From: Phocaeicola coprophilus
GTDB taxonomy: Bacteria; Bacteroidota; Bacteroidia; Bacteroidales; Bacteroidaceae
DNA: 64,000 bases
NCBI GenBank assembly: GCA_016900015.1
Contig: JACJJM010000005.1
Span: 1 to 64,000 of the forward strand
Direction of reading: 5' to 3'
A program made the position numbers and the translations under genes. Shown piece by piece: positions 47,574-57,030 of this stretch. The first letter of the stretch is position 1. The number at the start of each line of letters is the position of its first letter. The notes beneath the pieces are model-generated. The model did no database searches. It saw only the letters and a list, made by a program, of their open reading frames with translations, and was not told the origin of the DNA.

Positions 47574-49238
47574 ATGGAAACACAGTATTTAACTCCCGGT
47601 TACATATTCGAATCCAGTTGGGAGGTATGTAACAAAGTAGGAGGAATTTATACCGTTCTTTCTACACGGGCCAAAACCCTGCAAGAGGCCTTTAAAGACC
47701 GCCTGTTCTTCATCGGGCCCGATGTATGGAAAGAAAAAAACAATCCACTATTTTTAGAAGACGATTCTTTATATAAAGAATGGAAAACTTACGCTAAAAC
47801 ACAAGAAAATCTAGACTTCCGCGCCGGACGATGGAACATCCCGGGCACTCCGATTGTTTTCCTCGTCGACTTCGACAGCTTTTATGCCCAAAAGAATGAC
47901 ATCTATACCCAGGCATGGCTGGACTTCAAAGTCGATTCGCTGCATGCTTACGGTGATTATGATGAAGCCTCGATGTTTTCCTTTGCAGCAGGCAAACTTG
48001 TGGAAAGCTATTTCCGTTACCACAAACTCACAGCCTCCGATAATGTCATCTACCAGGCACATGAATGGATGACCGGCCTGGGTGCGCTGTATATCCGCAA
48101 ACATGTCCCGGAAATCGCCACCATATTCACCACGCATGCCACTTCCATCGGACGCTCCATAGCCGGCAACAACAAACCCCTCTACGATTATCTGTTTGCA
48201 TACAACGGCGACCAGATGGCCGGCGAACTCAATATGCAATCCAAACACTCCATCGAAAAACAGACTGCACACAATGTCGACTGTTTCACGACCGTGAGCG
48301 AAATCACGGCCAACGAGTGCCAAGAACTGCTGGACAAGCCGGTGGATGTGATATTGATGAACGGATTTGAAAATGACTTCGTCCCTAAAGGCAGCAGTTA
48401 TGTAGCAAAAAGGAAGAAAGCACGCGCGGCATTGCTGAACTTGGCAAACAAATTACTGGGCACCCATCTGGACGACAGCACCATCCTCGTCAGCACAAGC
48501 GGACGTTATGAATTCAAGAACAAAGGTTTGGATGTCTACCTGGAATCCATGAACCGGCTAAACCGGGACAAAAACCTGCAAAAAGACGTCGTGGCATTTG
48601 TCACCGTACCAGGCTGGGTGGGCGAACCACGCGAAGACTTGAAAGAGCGACTGGACAGCAAAAACGACTTTGACACGCCGCTCTATTGCCCGTTTGTCAC
48701 CCACTGGCTGCATGACATGAGCAACGACAAAGTGCTCGACATGCTGAAATACCTGGGCATGTCCAATGCCGCGACCGACAAGGTCAAGATTATCTTCCTG
48801 CCCTGTTATCTGGATGGCAACGACGGCATCTTGAACTTCTCCTATTATGATGTCATCCTGGGCAACGACCTCACTATCTATCCGTCTTACTACGAGCCGT
48901 GGGGATACACCCCACTGGAAAGTATAGCTTTCCATGTGCCGACCGTCACGACAGACTTGGCTGGATTCGGCCTGTGGGTGAACTCGCTGAAACACGGCTA
49001 CAGCGAACTGAAAGACGGCGTCAAAGTGATACACCGCTCGGACTACAACTACTCGGAAGTGGCAGATGCCATTAAAGATACAATCACAGAATTCTCCACA
49101 CTATCAGAGAAAGAGATTAAGGACATCCGTAAACGTGCTGTCACCATCTCGGAAAAAGCGCTTTGGAAACATTTCATAACCTACTACTACGAGGCTTACG
49201 ACGTGGCTTTAAGAAAAGCCAAAGCCAGGCTGAACTAA
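47574..49238 (+). CDS. Glycogen synthase, GT3 family
   Basis: The product has 554 residues. The N-terminal ESSWEVCNKVGGIYTVLSTR, HEWMTGLGALYIRK, TTHATSIGRSIAG and YEPWGYTPLESIAFHVPTV follow the eukaryote-like GT3 pattern, not the GlgA (GT5) one. It extends alpha-1,4-glucan from a nucleotide sugar. GT3 synthases are characteristic of Bacteroidetes. It lies 36 bases before the phosphorylase gene, so synthesis and breakdown enzymes share a transcript. Confidence 0.92.
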   Translation: METQYLTPGYIFESSWEVCNKVGGIYTVLSTRAKTLQEAFKDRLFFIGPDVWKEKNNPLFLEDDSLYKEWKTYAKTQENLDFRAGRWNIPGTPIVFLVDFDSFYAQKNDIYTQAWLDFKVDSLHAYGDYDEASMFSFAAGKLVESYFRYHKLTASDNVIYQAHEWMTGLGALYIRKHVPEIATIFTTHATSIGRSIAGNNKPLYDYLFAYNGDQMAGELNMQSKHSIEKQTAHNVDCFTTVSEITANECQELLDKPVDVILMNGFENDFVPKGSSYVAKRKKARAALLNLANKLLGTHLDDSTILVSTSGRYEFKNKGLDVYLESMNRLNRDKNLQKDVVAFVTVPGWVGEPREDLKERLDSKNDFDTPLYCPFVTHWLHDMSNDKVLDMLKYLGMSNAATDKVKIIFLPCYLDGNDGILNFSYYDVILGNDLTIYPSYYEPWGYTPLESIAFHVPTVTTDLAGFGLWVNSLKHGYSELKDGVKVIHRSDYNYSEVADAIKDTITEFSTLSEKEIKDIRKRAVTISEKALWKHFITYYYEAYDVALRKAKARLN

Positions 49239-49274
49239 AAATACAAAAAAAACTAAATAACAAAAATCTCTTGT

Positions 49275-51839
49275 ATGAAAGTCAAAATTAGTAATGCGAA
49301 TATCCCTAGTTGGAAAGAAGTTACTGTAAAGTCTAGGATTCCTGACGAGTTAAAGAAACTTGCCGAATTGTCGCGCAACATGTGGTGGGCTTGGAACCAC
49401 GAAGCGACAGACCTCTTCAAATCACTGAACCCAGACCTTTGGAAAGAGGTCGGACAAAACCCCGTCCTATTGCTCGAACGCCTGAGTTACGAACAACTGG
49501 AACAACTCGCACAAGACAAAGTCATCCTCAAACGCATGGATGCTGTCTATGACAACTTCAGCGAATACATGAGTGTCAAACCCGACAAGAGCCGTCCCTC
49601 CGTAGCTTATTTCTGCATGGAGTATGGTTTGAACCACGTCCTGAAACTTTATTCCGGCGGTTTAGGTATCCTTGCCGGCGACTACATGAAAGAAGCTTCA
49701 GACAGCAATGTCGATATGTGCGGCATCGGCCTGCTCTATCGCCACGGCTATTTCACCCAGACTCTGTCCATGGACGGACAACAAATAGCCAACTACGAGA
49801 CTCAAAACTTCGGAAGCTTGCCTATCGAACGGGTGATGGACAAAGACGGACAACCGTTGGTAGTAAAAGTGCCCTATATGAACTACTGGGTATATGCCTA
49901 CATCTGGCGTGTCAACATCGGACGTGTGCCTTTGTACCTGATGGACACAGACAACGAGATGAACAGCGAATTTGACCGCCCCATCACGTCCCAACTCTAC
50001 GGTGGCGACTGGGAAAACCGCTTGAAACAAGAAATCCTCTTGGGTATCGGAGGTATGCTGACCCTGGAAGCCCTCGGCATCGAAAAAGACGTGTACCACT
50101 GCAACGAAGGACACGCTGCACTGTGCAACTTGAAACGTCTGTGCGACTTTGTCGAGAAAGGTCTGACCTTTGATGAAGCCCTCGAACTCGTCCGCTCTTC
50201 GTCCCTCTACACGGTACATACCCCCGTACCGGCCGGTCATGACTACTTCGACGAAGGCCTGTTCGGCAAATACATGGGCGGCTATCCGCAAATGCTGGGC
50301 ATCAGCTGGGACGACCTGATGGACATGGGACGAATGAACCCGGGAGACCACAATGAACGCTTCTGCATGTCTACTTTTGCCTGCAACACCTGCCAAGAAG
50401 TCAACGGCGTAAGCAAACTCCACGGCAAAGTGTCACAAGCCATGTTTGCCGGCATCTGGAAAGGATATTACCCGGAAGAGAATCACGTCGGCTACGTGAC
50501 CAATGGCGTACACTTCCAGACATGGTGCGCTTCAGAATGGCAAGAGCTCTACAGCCGCTATTTCGATTCACACTTCCTGGCCGACCAATCCAACGCCAGC
50601 ATCTGGGAGAAAATCTATCAAGTGCCCGATGAGGAAATCTGGGCTACCCGTCAGGCTCTCAAGAAGAAACTGGTCGATTATATCCGCAAGTCATTCCGCG
50701 AAGACTGGCTGAAACGTCAAGGAGACCCGTCACGTGTCGTATCTGTTATGGAAAAAATCAATCCGAACGCACTGTTAATCGGTTTCGGCCGTCGCTTCGC
50801 TACATATAAGCGTGCACACTTGCTGTTCACGGACTTGGAACGCCTCTCCAAAATCGTCAACAACCCGGACTATCCTGTACAGTTCCTCTACACAGGCAAG
50901 GCCCACCCGAATGACGGTGCAGGACAAGGACTCATCAAGCAGATTATCGAAATCTCCCGCCGTCCTGAATTCCTGGGAAAAATCATCTTCCTGGAGAACT
51001 ACGACATGAAACTGGCACGCCGCCTGATTTCCGGCGTTGACATCTGGCTGAACACCCCGACACGTCCGCTGGAAGCCTCCGGTACATCGGGAGAAAAAGC
51101 CCTGATGAACGGTGTCATCAACTTCTCCGTGCTCGACGGCTGGTGGCTGGAAGGTTACCGCGAAGGTGCAGGATGGGCATTGACCGACAAACGCACTTAC
51201 GAAAACCAAGCCTACCAGGATGAACTCGATGCTGCAACCATCTACAGCATACTTGAAACTGAAATCCTCCCGCTCTACTACGCACGCAACCGCAAAGGCT
51301 ATTCCGAAGGCTGGATTCGCACCATCAAGAACTCGATTGCCAGAATCGCTCCTCACTATACGATGAAACGCCAGCTGGACGACTATTACAGCAAGTTCTA
51401 TTGCAAGGAAGCACAGCGCTACCACCATCTGCAAGAAAACAACTACGCAAAGGCAAAGGAACTGGCAGCTTGGAAAGAAGCCGTGGCCGAACGCTGGGAC
51501 AGCATCCAAGTGGTGTCAACAGCACGCTCCGAAGCCCTCTTTGAAGGCGGAGTGGAAAGTGGCAAGGAATACACCATGACCGTTGTCCTTGACGAAAAAG
51601 GCCTGAAAGACGCCATTGGCGTAGAGCTTGTAACGATGTATAAGGACAAAGACGGAAAAGAGCACATCTATTCCGTAGAACCGATGGAAATGATTAAACA
51701 AGAGGGCAACCTCTACACGTTCCAATGCGTCCATGTGCTGAACAATGCCGGAAGTTTCAGCTTGTCCTATCGTATGTATCCGAAGCATCCGGAACTCCCC
51801 CACCGTCAAGACTTCTGTTACGTACGCTGGTTTGTATAA
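49275..51839 (+). CDS. glgP: Alpha-glucan (glycogen) phosphorylase, GT35
   Basis: The product has 854 residues. An N-terminal DUF3417-type domain ([20 protein letters not shown]) leads into the phosphorylase fold ([24 protein letters not shown]). The PLP-lysine region is [16 protein letters not shown]-terminal extension of about 180 residues follows. It is of the short alpha-glucan phosphorylase class and releases glucose 1-phosphate. It forms an operon with the GT3 gene and ends at a strong terminator. Confidence 0.93.
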   Translation: MKVKISNANIPSWKEVTVKSRIPDELKKLAELSRNMWWAWNHEATDLFKSLNPDLWKEVGQNPVLLLERLSYEQLEQLAQDKVILKRMDAVYDNFSEYMSVKPDKSRPSVAYFCMEYGLNHVLKLYSGGLGILAGDYMKEASDSNVDMCGIGLLYRHGYFTQTLSMDGQQIANYETQNFGSLPIERVMDKDGQPLVVKVPYMNYWVYAYIWRVNIGRVPLYLMDTDNEMNSEFDRPITSQLYGGDWENRLKQEILLGIGGMLTLEALGIEKDVYHCNEGHAALCNLKRLCDFVEKGLTFDEALELVRSSSLYTVHTPVPAGHDYFDEGLFGKYMGGYPQMLGISWDDLMDMGRMNPGDHNERFCMSTFACNTCQEVNGVSKLHGKVSQAMFAGIWKGYYPEENHVGYVTNGVHFQTWCASEWQELYSRYFDSHFLADQSNASIWEKIYQVPDEEIWATRQALKKKLVDYIRKSFREDWLKRQGDPSRVVSVMEKINPNALLIGFGRRFATYKRAHLLFTDLERLSKIVNNPDYPVQFLYTGKAHPNDGAGQGLIKQIIEISRRPEFLGKIIFLENYDMKLARRLISGVDIWLNTPTRPLEASGTSGEKALMNGVINFSVLDGWWLEGYREGAGWALTDKRTYENQAYQDELDAATIYSILETEILPLYYARNRKGYSEGWIRTIKNSIARIAPHYTMKRQLDDYYSKFYCKEAQRYHHLQENNYAKAKELAAWKEAVAERWDSIQVVSTARSEALFEGGVESGKEYTMTVVLDEKGLKDAIGVELVTMYKDKDGKEHIYSVEPMEMIKQEGNLYTFQCVHVLNNAGSFSLSYRMYPKHPELPHRQDFCYVRWFV

Positions 51840-51867
51840 TATCATCCATACAAACGAACATAATAAT

Positions 51868-51897
51868 CAGAGGCTGTCCCGTTCAGGACAGCCTCTG
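51868..51897 (+). terminator. Terminator of the glycogen operon
   Basis: Perfect 12-base arms CAGAGGCTGTCC and GGACAGCCTCTG with a six-base loop, then TATTTTCT, 28 bases after the stop. Confidence 0.9.
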
Positions 51898-52172
51898 CTA
51901 TTTTCTCCACACCCGACCCGACAGCCCAATGACATAAACTCAAACTCACCGCACGAAATCCGGCACGCATGACAGCCTTTATGGTGGCCGAAAGCGAATA
52001 CCTTTGCAGCTACGGGACGAATCAATAGCATGGTCGACTACCCTTAACAGGGCCAAATCCAACATCGGGCGAAGGATTATCCTCCAAGTAATATCTTGCG
52101 ACACACAAAGAAACATAAACATTTGATATACAATATATTTAAAACCAATATTAGAAAAATTGATTCCAAAAC
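51898..52172. other. Gene-free spacer before tRNA-Arg
   Basis: No gene is supported. A plus-strand TACCTTTG at 51999-52006 resembles a -7 box without an obvious product. The last 100 bases are AT-rich and lead into the tRNA promoter. Confidence 0.45.
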
Positions 52173-52203
52173 TTTGCTATTTACCATAAAAAGACTACCT
52201 TTG
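52173..52203 (+). promoter_or_regulatory. Promoter of tRNA-Arg (-33 TTTG, -7 TACCTTTG)
   Basis: TTTG at 52173-52176 and TACCTTTG at 52196-52203, with a 19-base spacer, match the Bacteroidetes consensus exactly. Transcription would begin about ten bases before the tRNA. Confidence 0.75.
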
Positions 52204-52220
52204 CACGCACAAATGAGGAT

Positions 52221-52297
<77 letters not shown>

Positions 52298-52303
52298 AGC
52301 AAG

Positions 52304-52346
52304 AAGGAGCTGTCTTACAAGATAACTATTTGTAAATCAGCTCCTT
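52304..52346 (+). terminator. Terminator after tRNA-Arg
   Basis: AAGGAGCTG (52304-52312) and CAGCTCCTT (52338-52346), with an inner pair TTACAA/TTGTAA, are followed by TTTC. It may derive from the phage side of the attachment site. Confidence 0.8.
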
Positions 52347-52431
52347 TTTCTGTATTCCATTCTACGCTAATTTAGTAAATACAGAATTTTCGTACTTAAA
52401 AAAAACATACACATAACCCATCGGTGAGCCA

Positions 52432-52470
52432 AAGGGTTTGTCGCAAGGGTTTGTCGTAAGGTTTTTTAAT
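52432..52470 (+). repeat. Three tandem 13-base units before the integrase gene
   Basis: AAGGGTTTGTCGC (52432-52444), AAGGGTTTGTCGT (52445-52457) and a diverged AAGGTTTTTTAAT (52458-52470) are contiguous. Their place between the attachment site and the integrase suits integrase arm-type binding sites, or autoregulation of the integrase promoter. Confidence 0.6.
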
Positions 52471-52480
52471 AGTACGATTT

Positions 52481-53692
52481 ATGACCAAATTAAGCCTTAA
52501 AATTCTACCCCAACGCCGTAAATCTAACGGCAAGTTAAACATTTATGTTTGTTTAACACATAAAAAAGAAGTCCGTTATATAACTACTGAATTCGAAATC
52601 GACGACGAATTCCAGTTTGAAAACGGAAAAGTGTGCTATTGCAAGAACGCTTCAATCCTCAATAAACGTTTAGACTTTGTTTTGACTTCTTATCAAGACA
52701 AATTATCCAAACTCAACACTTCTAAGTTCGCCACCTGTGCACAACTAAAAGAAGCTCTCTTAGAGAATGTACATAAGCCTGAAGAGCTTATGACCATCTC
52801 CAACATGTTTCAAAATAGAATCCTTCGATTAAATAATGAAAACAGAAAATCTTATGCGGACATGAATCGTTATACGTGTAAGGTCATTATATCCATAATC
52901 AAGGATATACCTGTGGAATGCCTTACTAGAAATGACATAAAAACATTATTTAATGGCATGAAAAGATTAGGGTTCTCCAATGGCAACATACAAATGAGAA
53001 TGACACATTTGAAGGCTGCTATCAATGAACTTATTGATGAGCACATTATATCTTTTGAGGAGCATCCTTTTAAGGGTTTTAAAATGCCGCAAAGTGAGAT
53101 TCGAATGATGGACATTACACAAAAAGAATTTAAAAGAATCGAAGAATTAAAAACATCAGAAAAACAACTCTATATCGCTAGAGATTTATTCCTTATCTCA
53201 TTCTATCTTGGCGGCATTAACCTTGTGGATTTGGTCAAAGCCGATTTCTCTTCGAACAAATTGACTTATGTACGGACAAAAAGTGCACAACACAAAATTG
53301 GAGAGAAGAAAACAGTCATAACTATACAACCTGAAGCTAGAGAAATTATCAATCGTTATATCGGGTCGAATGGAAAATTAAATCTAGGAACTAGCACATA
53401 TATGAACTTTAGACGCCATCTCAATAAATGCTTTAAGCTCTTGGCTGAACAGGTCGGAATAAGGAATGTAAGTTTCTCATTCTACAGTGCCCGCAAAACC
53501 TTTGCACAGTTTGCATTTGAACTTGGAATCCGCACAGAAGTCATCGAATATTGCATCGGTCAGTCCATGAAGGCAAACAGACCTATATATAATTATGTAC
53601 GCGTAATGCAACGCTATGCAGACGAAGCGATACGCAAAGTTATAGATTATGCCCTTGGGAATCCAAATGGTTCAAATGCCATCAATTTTTAA
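52481..53692 (+). CDS. Tyrosine-type site-specific integrase
   Basis: The product has 403 residues. An arm-binding N-terminal domain (about 1-90, begins LKILPQRRKSNGKLNIYV), a SAM-like core-binding domain (about 100-210) and a catalytic domain are present. The catalytic region reads LISFYLGGINLVDL, then SFYSARKTFAQFA and finally PIYNYVRVMQRY with the nucleophile Tyr370 or Tyr372. Gly replaces the usual first Arg, and Tyr stands where His is usual in HxxR, as in other Bacteroides integrases. It inserts and excises the prophage at tRNA-Arg. Confidence 0.93.
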   Translation: MTKLSLKILPQRRKSNGKLNIYVCLTHKKEVRYITTEFEIDDEFQFENGKVCYCKNASILNKRLDFVLTSYQDKLSKLNTSKFATCAQLKEALLENVHKPEELMTISNMFQNRILRLNNENRKSYADMNRYTCKVIISIIKDIPVECLTRNDIKTLFNGMKRLGFSNGNIQMRMTHLKAAINELIDEHIISFEEHPFKGFKMPQSEIRMMDITQKEFKRIEELKTSEKQLYIARDLFLISFYLGGINLVDLVKADFSSNKLTYVRTKSAQHKIGEKKTVITIQPEAREIINRYIGSNGKLNLGTSTYMNFRRHLNKCFKLLAEQVGIRNVSFSFYSARKTFAQFAFELGIRTEVIEYCIGQSMKANRPIYNYVRVMQRYADEAIRKVIDYALGNPNGSNAINF

Positions 53693-53733
53693 ACTTACAG
53701 ATAAGCCCGGACTGTTTTTCCGGGCTTATTCTT

Positions 53734-54093
53734 TCAGATACGCCCCATCCCGACCATATAATGATAGATTTTGTTTGATGGGGCATCTGTGTCCGCGAAG
53801 AAATACGTATAGGCCCCTTTAAGAATTTCTTCCATAGTGAACACGTCCTTCATATCATCATAGAACGAATTGTATGCGACAAATTTGTCCCAGACAGTTG
53901 TTCCTGGAGGAAAGTTCAGACCTTTGGTTGCATCTTCCAATTGTGAAGCAGTCCAACGAGGATTTTTTATCAGTTTTAGTGCCATGTCATGGTCAAAATG
54001 TTTCGCATCATTTGTAGGAGTAACCTTACTTTTCTCTTCCAATTTTTCAGGATGTTCCCCATCGTGGTAAATCAAGACATGATATTTACGCAT
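53734..54093 (-). CDS. Prophage protein of unknown function, terminal cassette
   Basis: The product has 119 residues beginning MRKYHVLIYHDGEHPEK. The ATG at 54093 is chosen over an upstream TTG because it lies five bases after the preceding stop. It is acidic, soluble and without recognised motifs. It is the last minus-strand phage gene, convergent with the integrase. Confidence 0.7.
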   Translation of the reverse strand: MRKYHVLIYHDGEHPEKLEEKSKVTPTNDAKHFDHDMALKLIKNPRWTASQLEDATKGLNFPPGTTVWDKFVAYNSFYDDMKDVFTMEEILKGAYTYFFADTDAPSNKIYHYMVGMGRI

Positions 54094-54098
54094 AATAT

Positions 54099-54605
54099 TC
54101 AATCTTTAATTTGTGGTGATGAAGTCTGTGAGATGAGTTTCCGAAGCATACCTTCAATATTGCCCATCTTGTCCTCTAGATTCAAGAGCCGTTTCTCCTG
54201 CTCTTTCTTTTCTGCAAAGGCCGGATTCCATTCTTCTAATATTTTTTCACAAGCGGCTATTTCTTCTTCACGTTTCTTTTGTAAACGCAATTCCTCTTCA
54301 TCACGGGTCTTGATGGACTCCACGTCACGGAGTATACCTTCACGGTTAGTGGAAAGCACCAAACTATTGGCTGCATAAGTGACGGTTAAAGTTTCCGGAA
54401 TGGAATAAGTGTTCGTTACTCCTTCAGCTTCCAGCGTAACATCCACAACACGCTGAGTAGTATTCATTGTCGGCATTTGGCCAGGCTGGACAGGAGGAAA
54501 ATACGGATCTGACACTTTCACAACTTTACCCTGAATTGCCTTAATGCCATCCTTCTTATCAAGCAAATACACCGGATACCCCGGTTTCATATCTTTAAAC
54601 AACAT
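54099..54605 (-). CDS. Prophage protein with C-terminal coiled coil
   Basis: The product has 168 residues from MLFKDMKPGYPVYLLDKKDG. A beta-rich N-terminal half (about 1-95, TQRVVDVTLEAEGVTNTYS) is followed by a charged coiled coil (about 105-155, DEEELRLQKKREEEIAACEK). A structural or cell-contact role is possible; the family is not recognised. The in-frame extension to 54650 is less likely because it adds a Cys-rich hydrophobic leader with no ribosome-binding signal. Confidence 0.7.
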   Translation of the reverse strand: MLFKDMKPGYPVYLLDKKDGIKAIQGKVVKVSDPYFPPVQPGQMPTMNTTQRVVDVTLEAEGVTNTYSIPETLTVTYAANSLVLSTNREGILRDVESIKTRDEEELRLQKKREEEIAACEKILEEWNPAFAEKKEQEKRLLNLEDKMGNIEGMLRKLISQTSSPQIKD

Positions 54606-54682
54606 ATTGCAACAATTTAAATTAATTAAAAGACAAGCCCAAGAGAACATTTTTCAGATTCTCTCGGGCATATCATAATAGT

Positions 54683-55096
54683 TTAAGCCGCTGGTGGAGT
54701 GATTGTAACAGCAATGGATTGGTTAATTGCGTAACAGTTAGATCTACCGCACACAATCTTAATCAAGCTTTGTTCAATCCCTTCCGAAGTGACTGTTACA
54801 GCCGTTGGAATAGCTGTTTGTCCTTGGAATGCCACCATAAATCGCTCATTGATTACTTGCGTATTTGCATTACACCCACAGCCGGGTGTTACAAGAGTGA
54901 TTGTTGCGACAATCGGCACGAACACCGTGTTGCCGTTGATCATCGGTGTCTCATTCTTTAAAGACACCACAGCTTTTGGCAAATTCGAAGAATTAGAACA
55001 TACAGAACGACAAAGTTTCTCTTTGAAAGTAGCCAAAAATGATACACTATTGGCTACCGGAGCAGTGGCTAAGCCTACTGGCGATAACGTTACCAT
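54683..55096 (-). CDS. Cysteine-containing prophage protein, beta-rich
   Basis: The product has 137 residues with six cysteines (29, 33, 73, 75, 116, 121) and strands rich in Val and Thr (TVFVPIVATITLVTPGCGC, TAVTVTSEG). A GGGAGGGA ribosome-binding-like stretch precedes the ATG, unusually strong for this phylum. It is 15 bases from the larger Cys-rich gene, so the two products may assemble together. The function is unknown. Confidence 0.75.
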   Translation of the reverse strand: MVTLSPVGLATAPVANSVSFLATFKEKLCRSVCSNSSNLPKAVVSLKNETPMINGNTVFVPIVATITLVTPGCGCNANTQVINERFMVAFQGQTAIPTAVTVTSEGIEQSLIKIVCGRSNCYAINQSIAVTITPPAA

Positions 55097-55111
55097 AGCT
55101 CATCCCTCCCA

Positions 55112-55981
55112 TTAGAGTCCACAACCATTGCCACAGCCACAGCCACATCCGCAGCTACCGCCGTTCGCAATCAGCTTGGCCAGATATTGAGTCTGTTTCA
55201 GGTTGGAGTTCTCGGCTTTCAGGTCTTGAATTTCGCGGGCCTGCTCGTCTCTCCAGTGACCGTTGAGCGTGTCAAGGATACGCTGCGTATTACGCTCTCC
55301 GGCCGCAATAATGTCACAAGTCTGACGTTGCGTCTCATAAGACGATTGTGCAAAGCCTTGTGTAATTGCCTGTCCCAAATCACGCTGGCCGTTTCTCAGC
55401 TCTCCGGTCTGCTGGCAGATTTGCAAATTGATGTTTCCTTGCATGCGAATCAGCTCCTTCTGCGTCTCGCAGCAACAGTTCTGCACGGCCGACAGGATAC
55501 CCGTGTTACCACGTTCCATGGCTGCAATAACCTGCTCTGCACGATAGCCGATTTGGTCACCGAAACGGGCTATGCCAGAACGCACATCGCAGCAACATTC
55601 CTTCAACGAATTGAAGTCCACGTTCAGCATTTGGGACAGCTCACGCACATTGCTGTCAACCCCCATCACCGCACCTTTGATGCAGTCGGTATTCTGGTTG
55701 TCCTGAAGTTGAGAACGGATAGCTTGCAGCTGGTTCTGCATCTCGATGTTCTGCTGGCCCTGACCATATCCCATGCCTTCACCCCAGCCACCCATGAAAC
55801 GGTTGGCAAACATCATCCAGATGAGATAAGCAAAAGGATTGTTCCATTGCTGATTTTGATTGAACATCGCAGCATACGCCATCGGGTCGTCATTGCGTCT
55901 GTTCCCATTCGCCAAGATGGCAGCGGCCAAAGCATTGTCGTTATCGCCCCGGTCGCAACAGATAATTTTTTCAGCTTCCAT
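55112..55981 (-). CDS. Cysteine-rich prophage protein with repeated CCC clusters
   Basis: The product has 289 residues and 16 cysteines. The order is: N-terminal CC (8-9); a Met/Trp/Gly/Gln-rich part (about 30-80, MAYAAMFNQNQQW); long helical heptad sequence carrying CCC at 129-131 and 169-171, spaced 40 residues; then a Cys-Gly tail (277-287). The clusters look able to bind metal or cross-link a helical bundle. I do not recognise a function. Similar-looking proteins occur in gut phages, usually as uncharacterised proteins. Confidence 0.8.
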   Translation of the reverse strand: MEAEKIICCDRGDNDNALAAAILANGNRRNDDPMAYAAMFNQNQQWNNPFAYLIWMMFANRFMGGWGEGMGYGQGQQNIEMQNQLQAIRSQLQDNQNTDCIKGAVMGVDSNVRELSQMLNVDFNSLKECCCDVRSGIARFGDQIGYRAEQVIAAMERGNTGILSAVQNCCCETQKELIRMQGNINLQICQQTGELRNGQRDLGQAITQGFAQSSYETQRQTCDIIAAGERNTQRILDTLNGHWRDEQAREIQDLKAENSNLKQTQYLAKLIANGGSCGCGCGCGNGCGL

Positions 55982-56111
55982 AAAAGTTAAGGTTTAGATT
56001 ATACGATCAATATCGACCGCATGACAAAACTACCTCATACCTTTATGAATCAACATTTTAGACTTCATGCTGCGAGGAAGACATTGCCGAATCTGATGAA
56101 GTTCTCATATT

Positions 56112-56327
56112 TTACCCCCCCCCGACAGGTTTTATATGATTGATAATAAACGATATAGAGCGCACAGAAAGTTTCGTTTCTTCATGAATACGTTCATAGA
56201 TGTATGATTTGGACACATAGGGAGCGGCTTTCCCGAGTTCCTCCATAATGCGACGATAGAGAGCATGCACATGAGCATCCCTCATTAATGTGCTCTCCCT
56301 TCGATTTTTGTTTTCCAGTTTTGGCAT
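56112..56327 (-). CDS. Small basic prophage protein, putative helical DNA-binding
   Basis: The product has 71 residues. The sequence APYVSKSYIYERIHEETKL then SVRSISFIINHI looks like a helix-turn-helix, but I cannot assign a family. The gene ends in three Gly codons encoded by a run of nine C on the plus strand (56115-56123), directly before the stop. A length change there would alter the C terminus. MRDAHVHALYRRI is an alternative start. Confidence 0.6.
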   Translation of the reverse strand: MPKLENKNRRESTLMRDAHVHALYRRIMEELGKAAPYVSKSYIYERIHEETKLSVRSISFIINHIKPVGGG

Positions 56328-56346
56328 GGGTATTGATTTTAATAGT

Positions 56347-56354
56347 TACCTTTG
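56347..56354 (+). promoter_or_regulatory. -7-like box (TACCTTTG) before the nested palindrome
   Basis: TACCTTTG on the plus strand, where no plus-strand gene follows. The start would be near 56361, at the first arm of the palindrome. Confidence 0.45.
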
Positions 56355-56358
56355 CCTT

Positions 56359-56457
56359 TGTCCAGTCCTTGTAACAAAACAAAAGCGTTCGCGTTGAAGA
56401 CATTGAGCCCTCAACGTGCGGACGCTTATGTTTTGCTTTTTTAGTTTTGACTGGACA
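56359..56457 (+). ncRNA. Candidate structured small RNA or elaborate terminator
   Basis: Outer arms TGTCCAGTC (56359-56367) and GACTGGACA (56449-56457) are perfect. Inside, CAAAAC/GTTTTG, AAGCGT/ACGCTT, CGC/GCG and GTTGA/TCAAC form a nested stem. TTTTTT follows the inner stem on the plus strand. A promoter-like box lies just upstream, giving an RNA of about 90 bases with a closing terminator. It could also simply terminate the lysis operon on the minus strand. Confidence 0.45.
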
Positions 56458-56520
56458 TCTTACTAAAAACGTTGGGGGCTTTCTTTAAACCTCTAAGCCC
56501 CGGAAAGAGGAAAATTCACA

Positions 56521-57030
56521 TCACCACTCCCACAACTTCAAGCCAATGTTGATACCAATGGTGGGTTCAAACTTCCGAGTAAACGGATTCCACCCCGCAC
56601 CGGCACCCACGCTCAGCACCCAGCGTTTCGACTTCGTGGCCTTCGGTTGCAGGACGTAGCTTTTCGGGAACACGCGGATACTGTCCAGACTAGCACGGAA
56701 ACCAGAAACCCACGCTTCGAAGTCATCTTCTTTGTAATGCTGTTGGGTTATGGGTATTACTACACGAGCACTGTCCGTCGGAATATTATTCAGCGCGATG
56801 TTACCATTTTCGAGAATATTCTTGCGCGAAATGTTACCGACCATAGGTAGATTCACGACTTCATAGCGCAGCACAATGCTGTCACGAGGTATCACCGTGT
56901 CGTGGGTGATGGTATCATAGATGGGAATAGTGTCCCACACCGTCTCATGCCGGGACGGGATACGCCCGAAGTGTTGCCAGGCAAGTACGCCAAGCAACAC
57001 AATACATATTATCCAAGGCAATACTTTCAT
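56521..57030 (-). CDS. Membrane-anchored prophage protein, possible spanin-like
   Basis: The product has 169 residues. One N-terminal membrane helix (about 1-21) is followed by a periplasmic-type domain (DTIPIYDTITHDTVIPRDSIVL) ending in GAGAGWNPFTRKFEPTIGINIGLKLWEW, which looks like a terminal outer-membrane-type strand. It resembles the DUF6808-type proteins next to amidases in Bacteroides phages. It overlaps the amidase gene by four bases. A role in the last step of lysis is an inference from position. Confidence 0.7.
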   Translation of the reverse strand: MKVLPWIICIVLLGVLAWQHFGRIPSRHETVWDTIPIYDTITHDTVIPRDSIVLRYEVVNLPMVGNISRKNILENGNIALNNIPTDSARVVIPITQQHYKEDDFEAWVSGFRASLDSIRVFPKSYVLQPKATKSKRWVLSVGAGAGWNPFTRKFEPTIGINIGLKLWEW

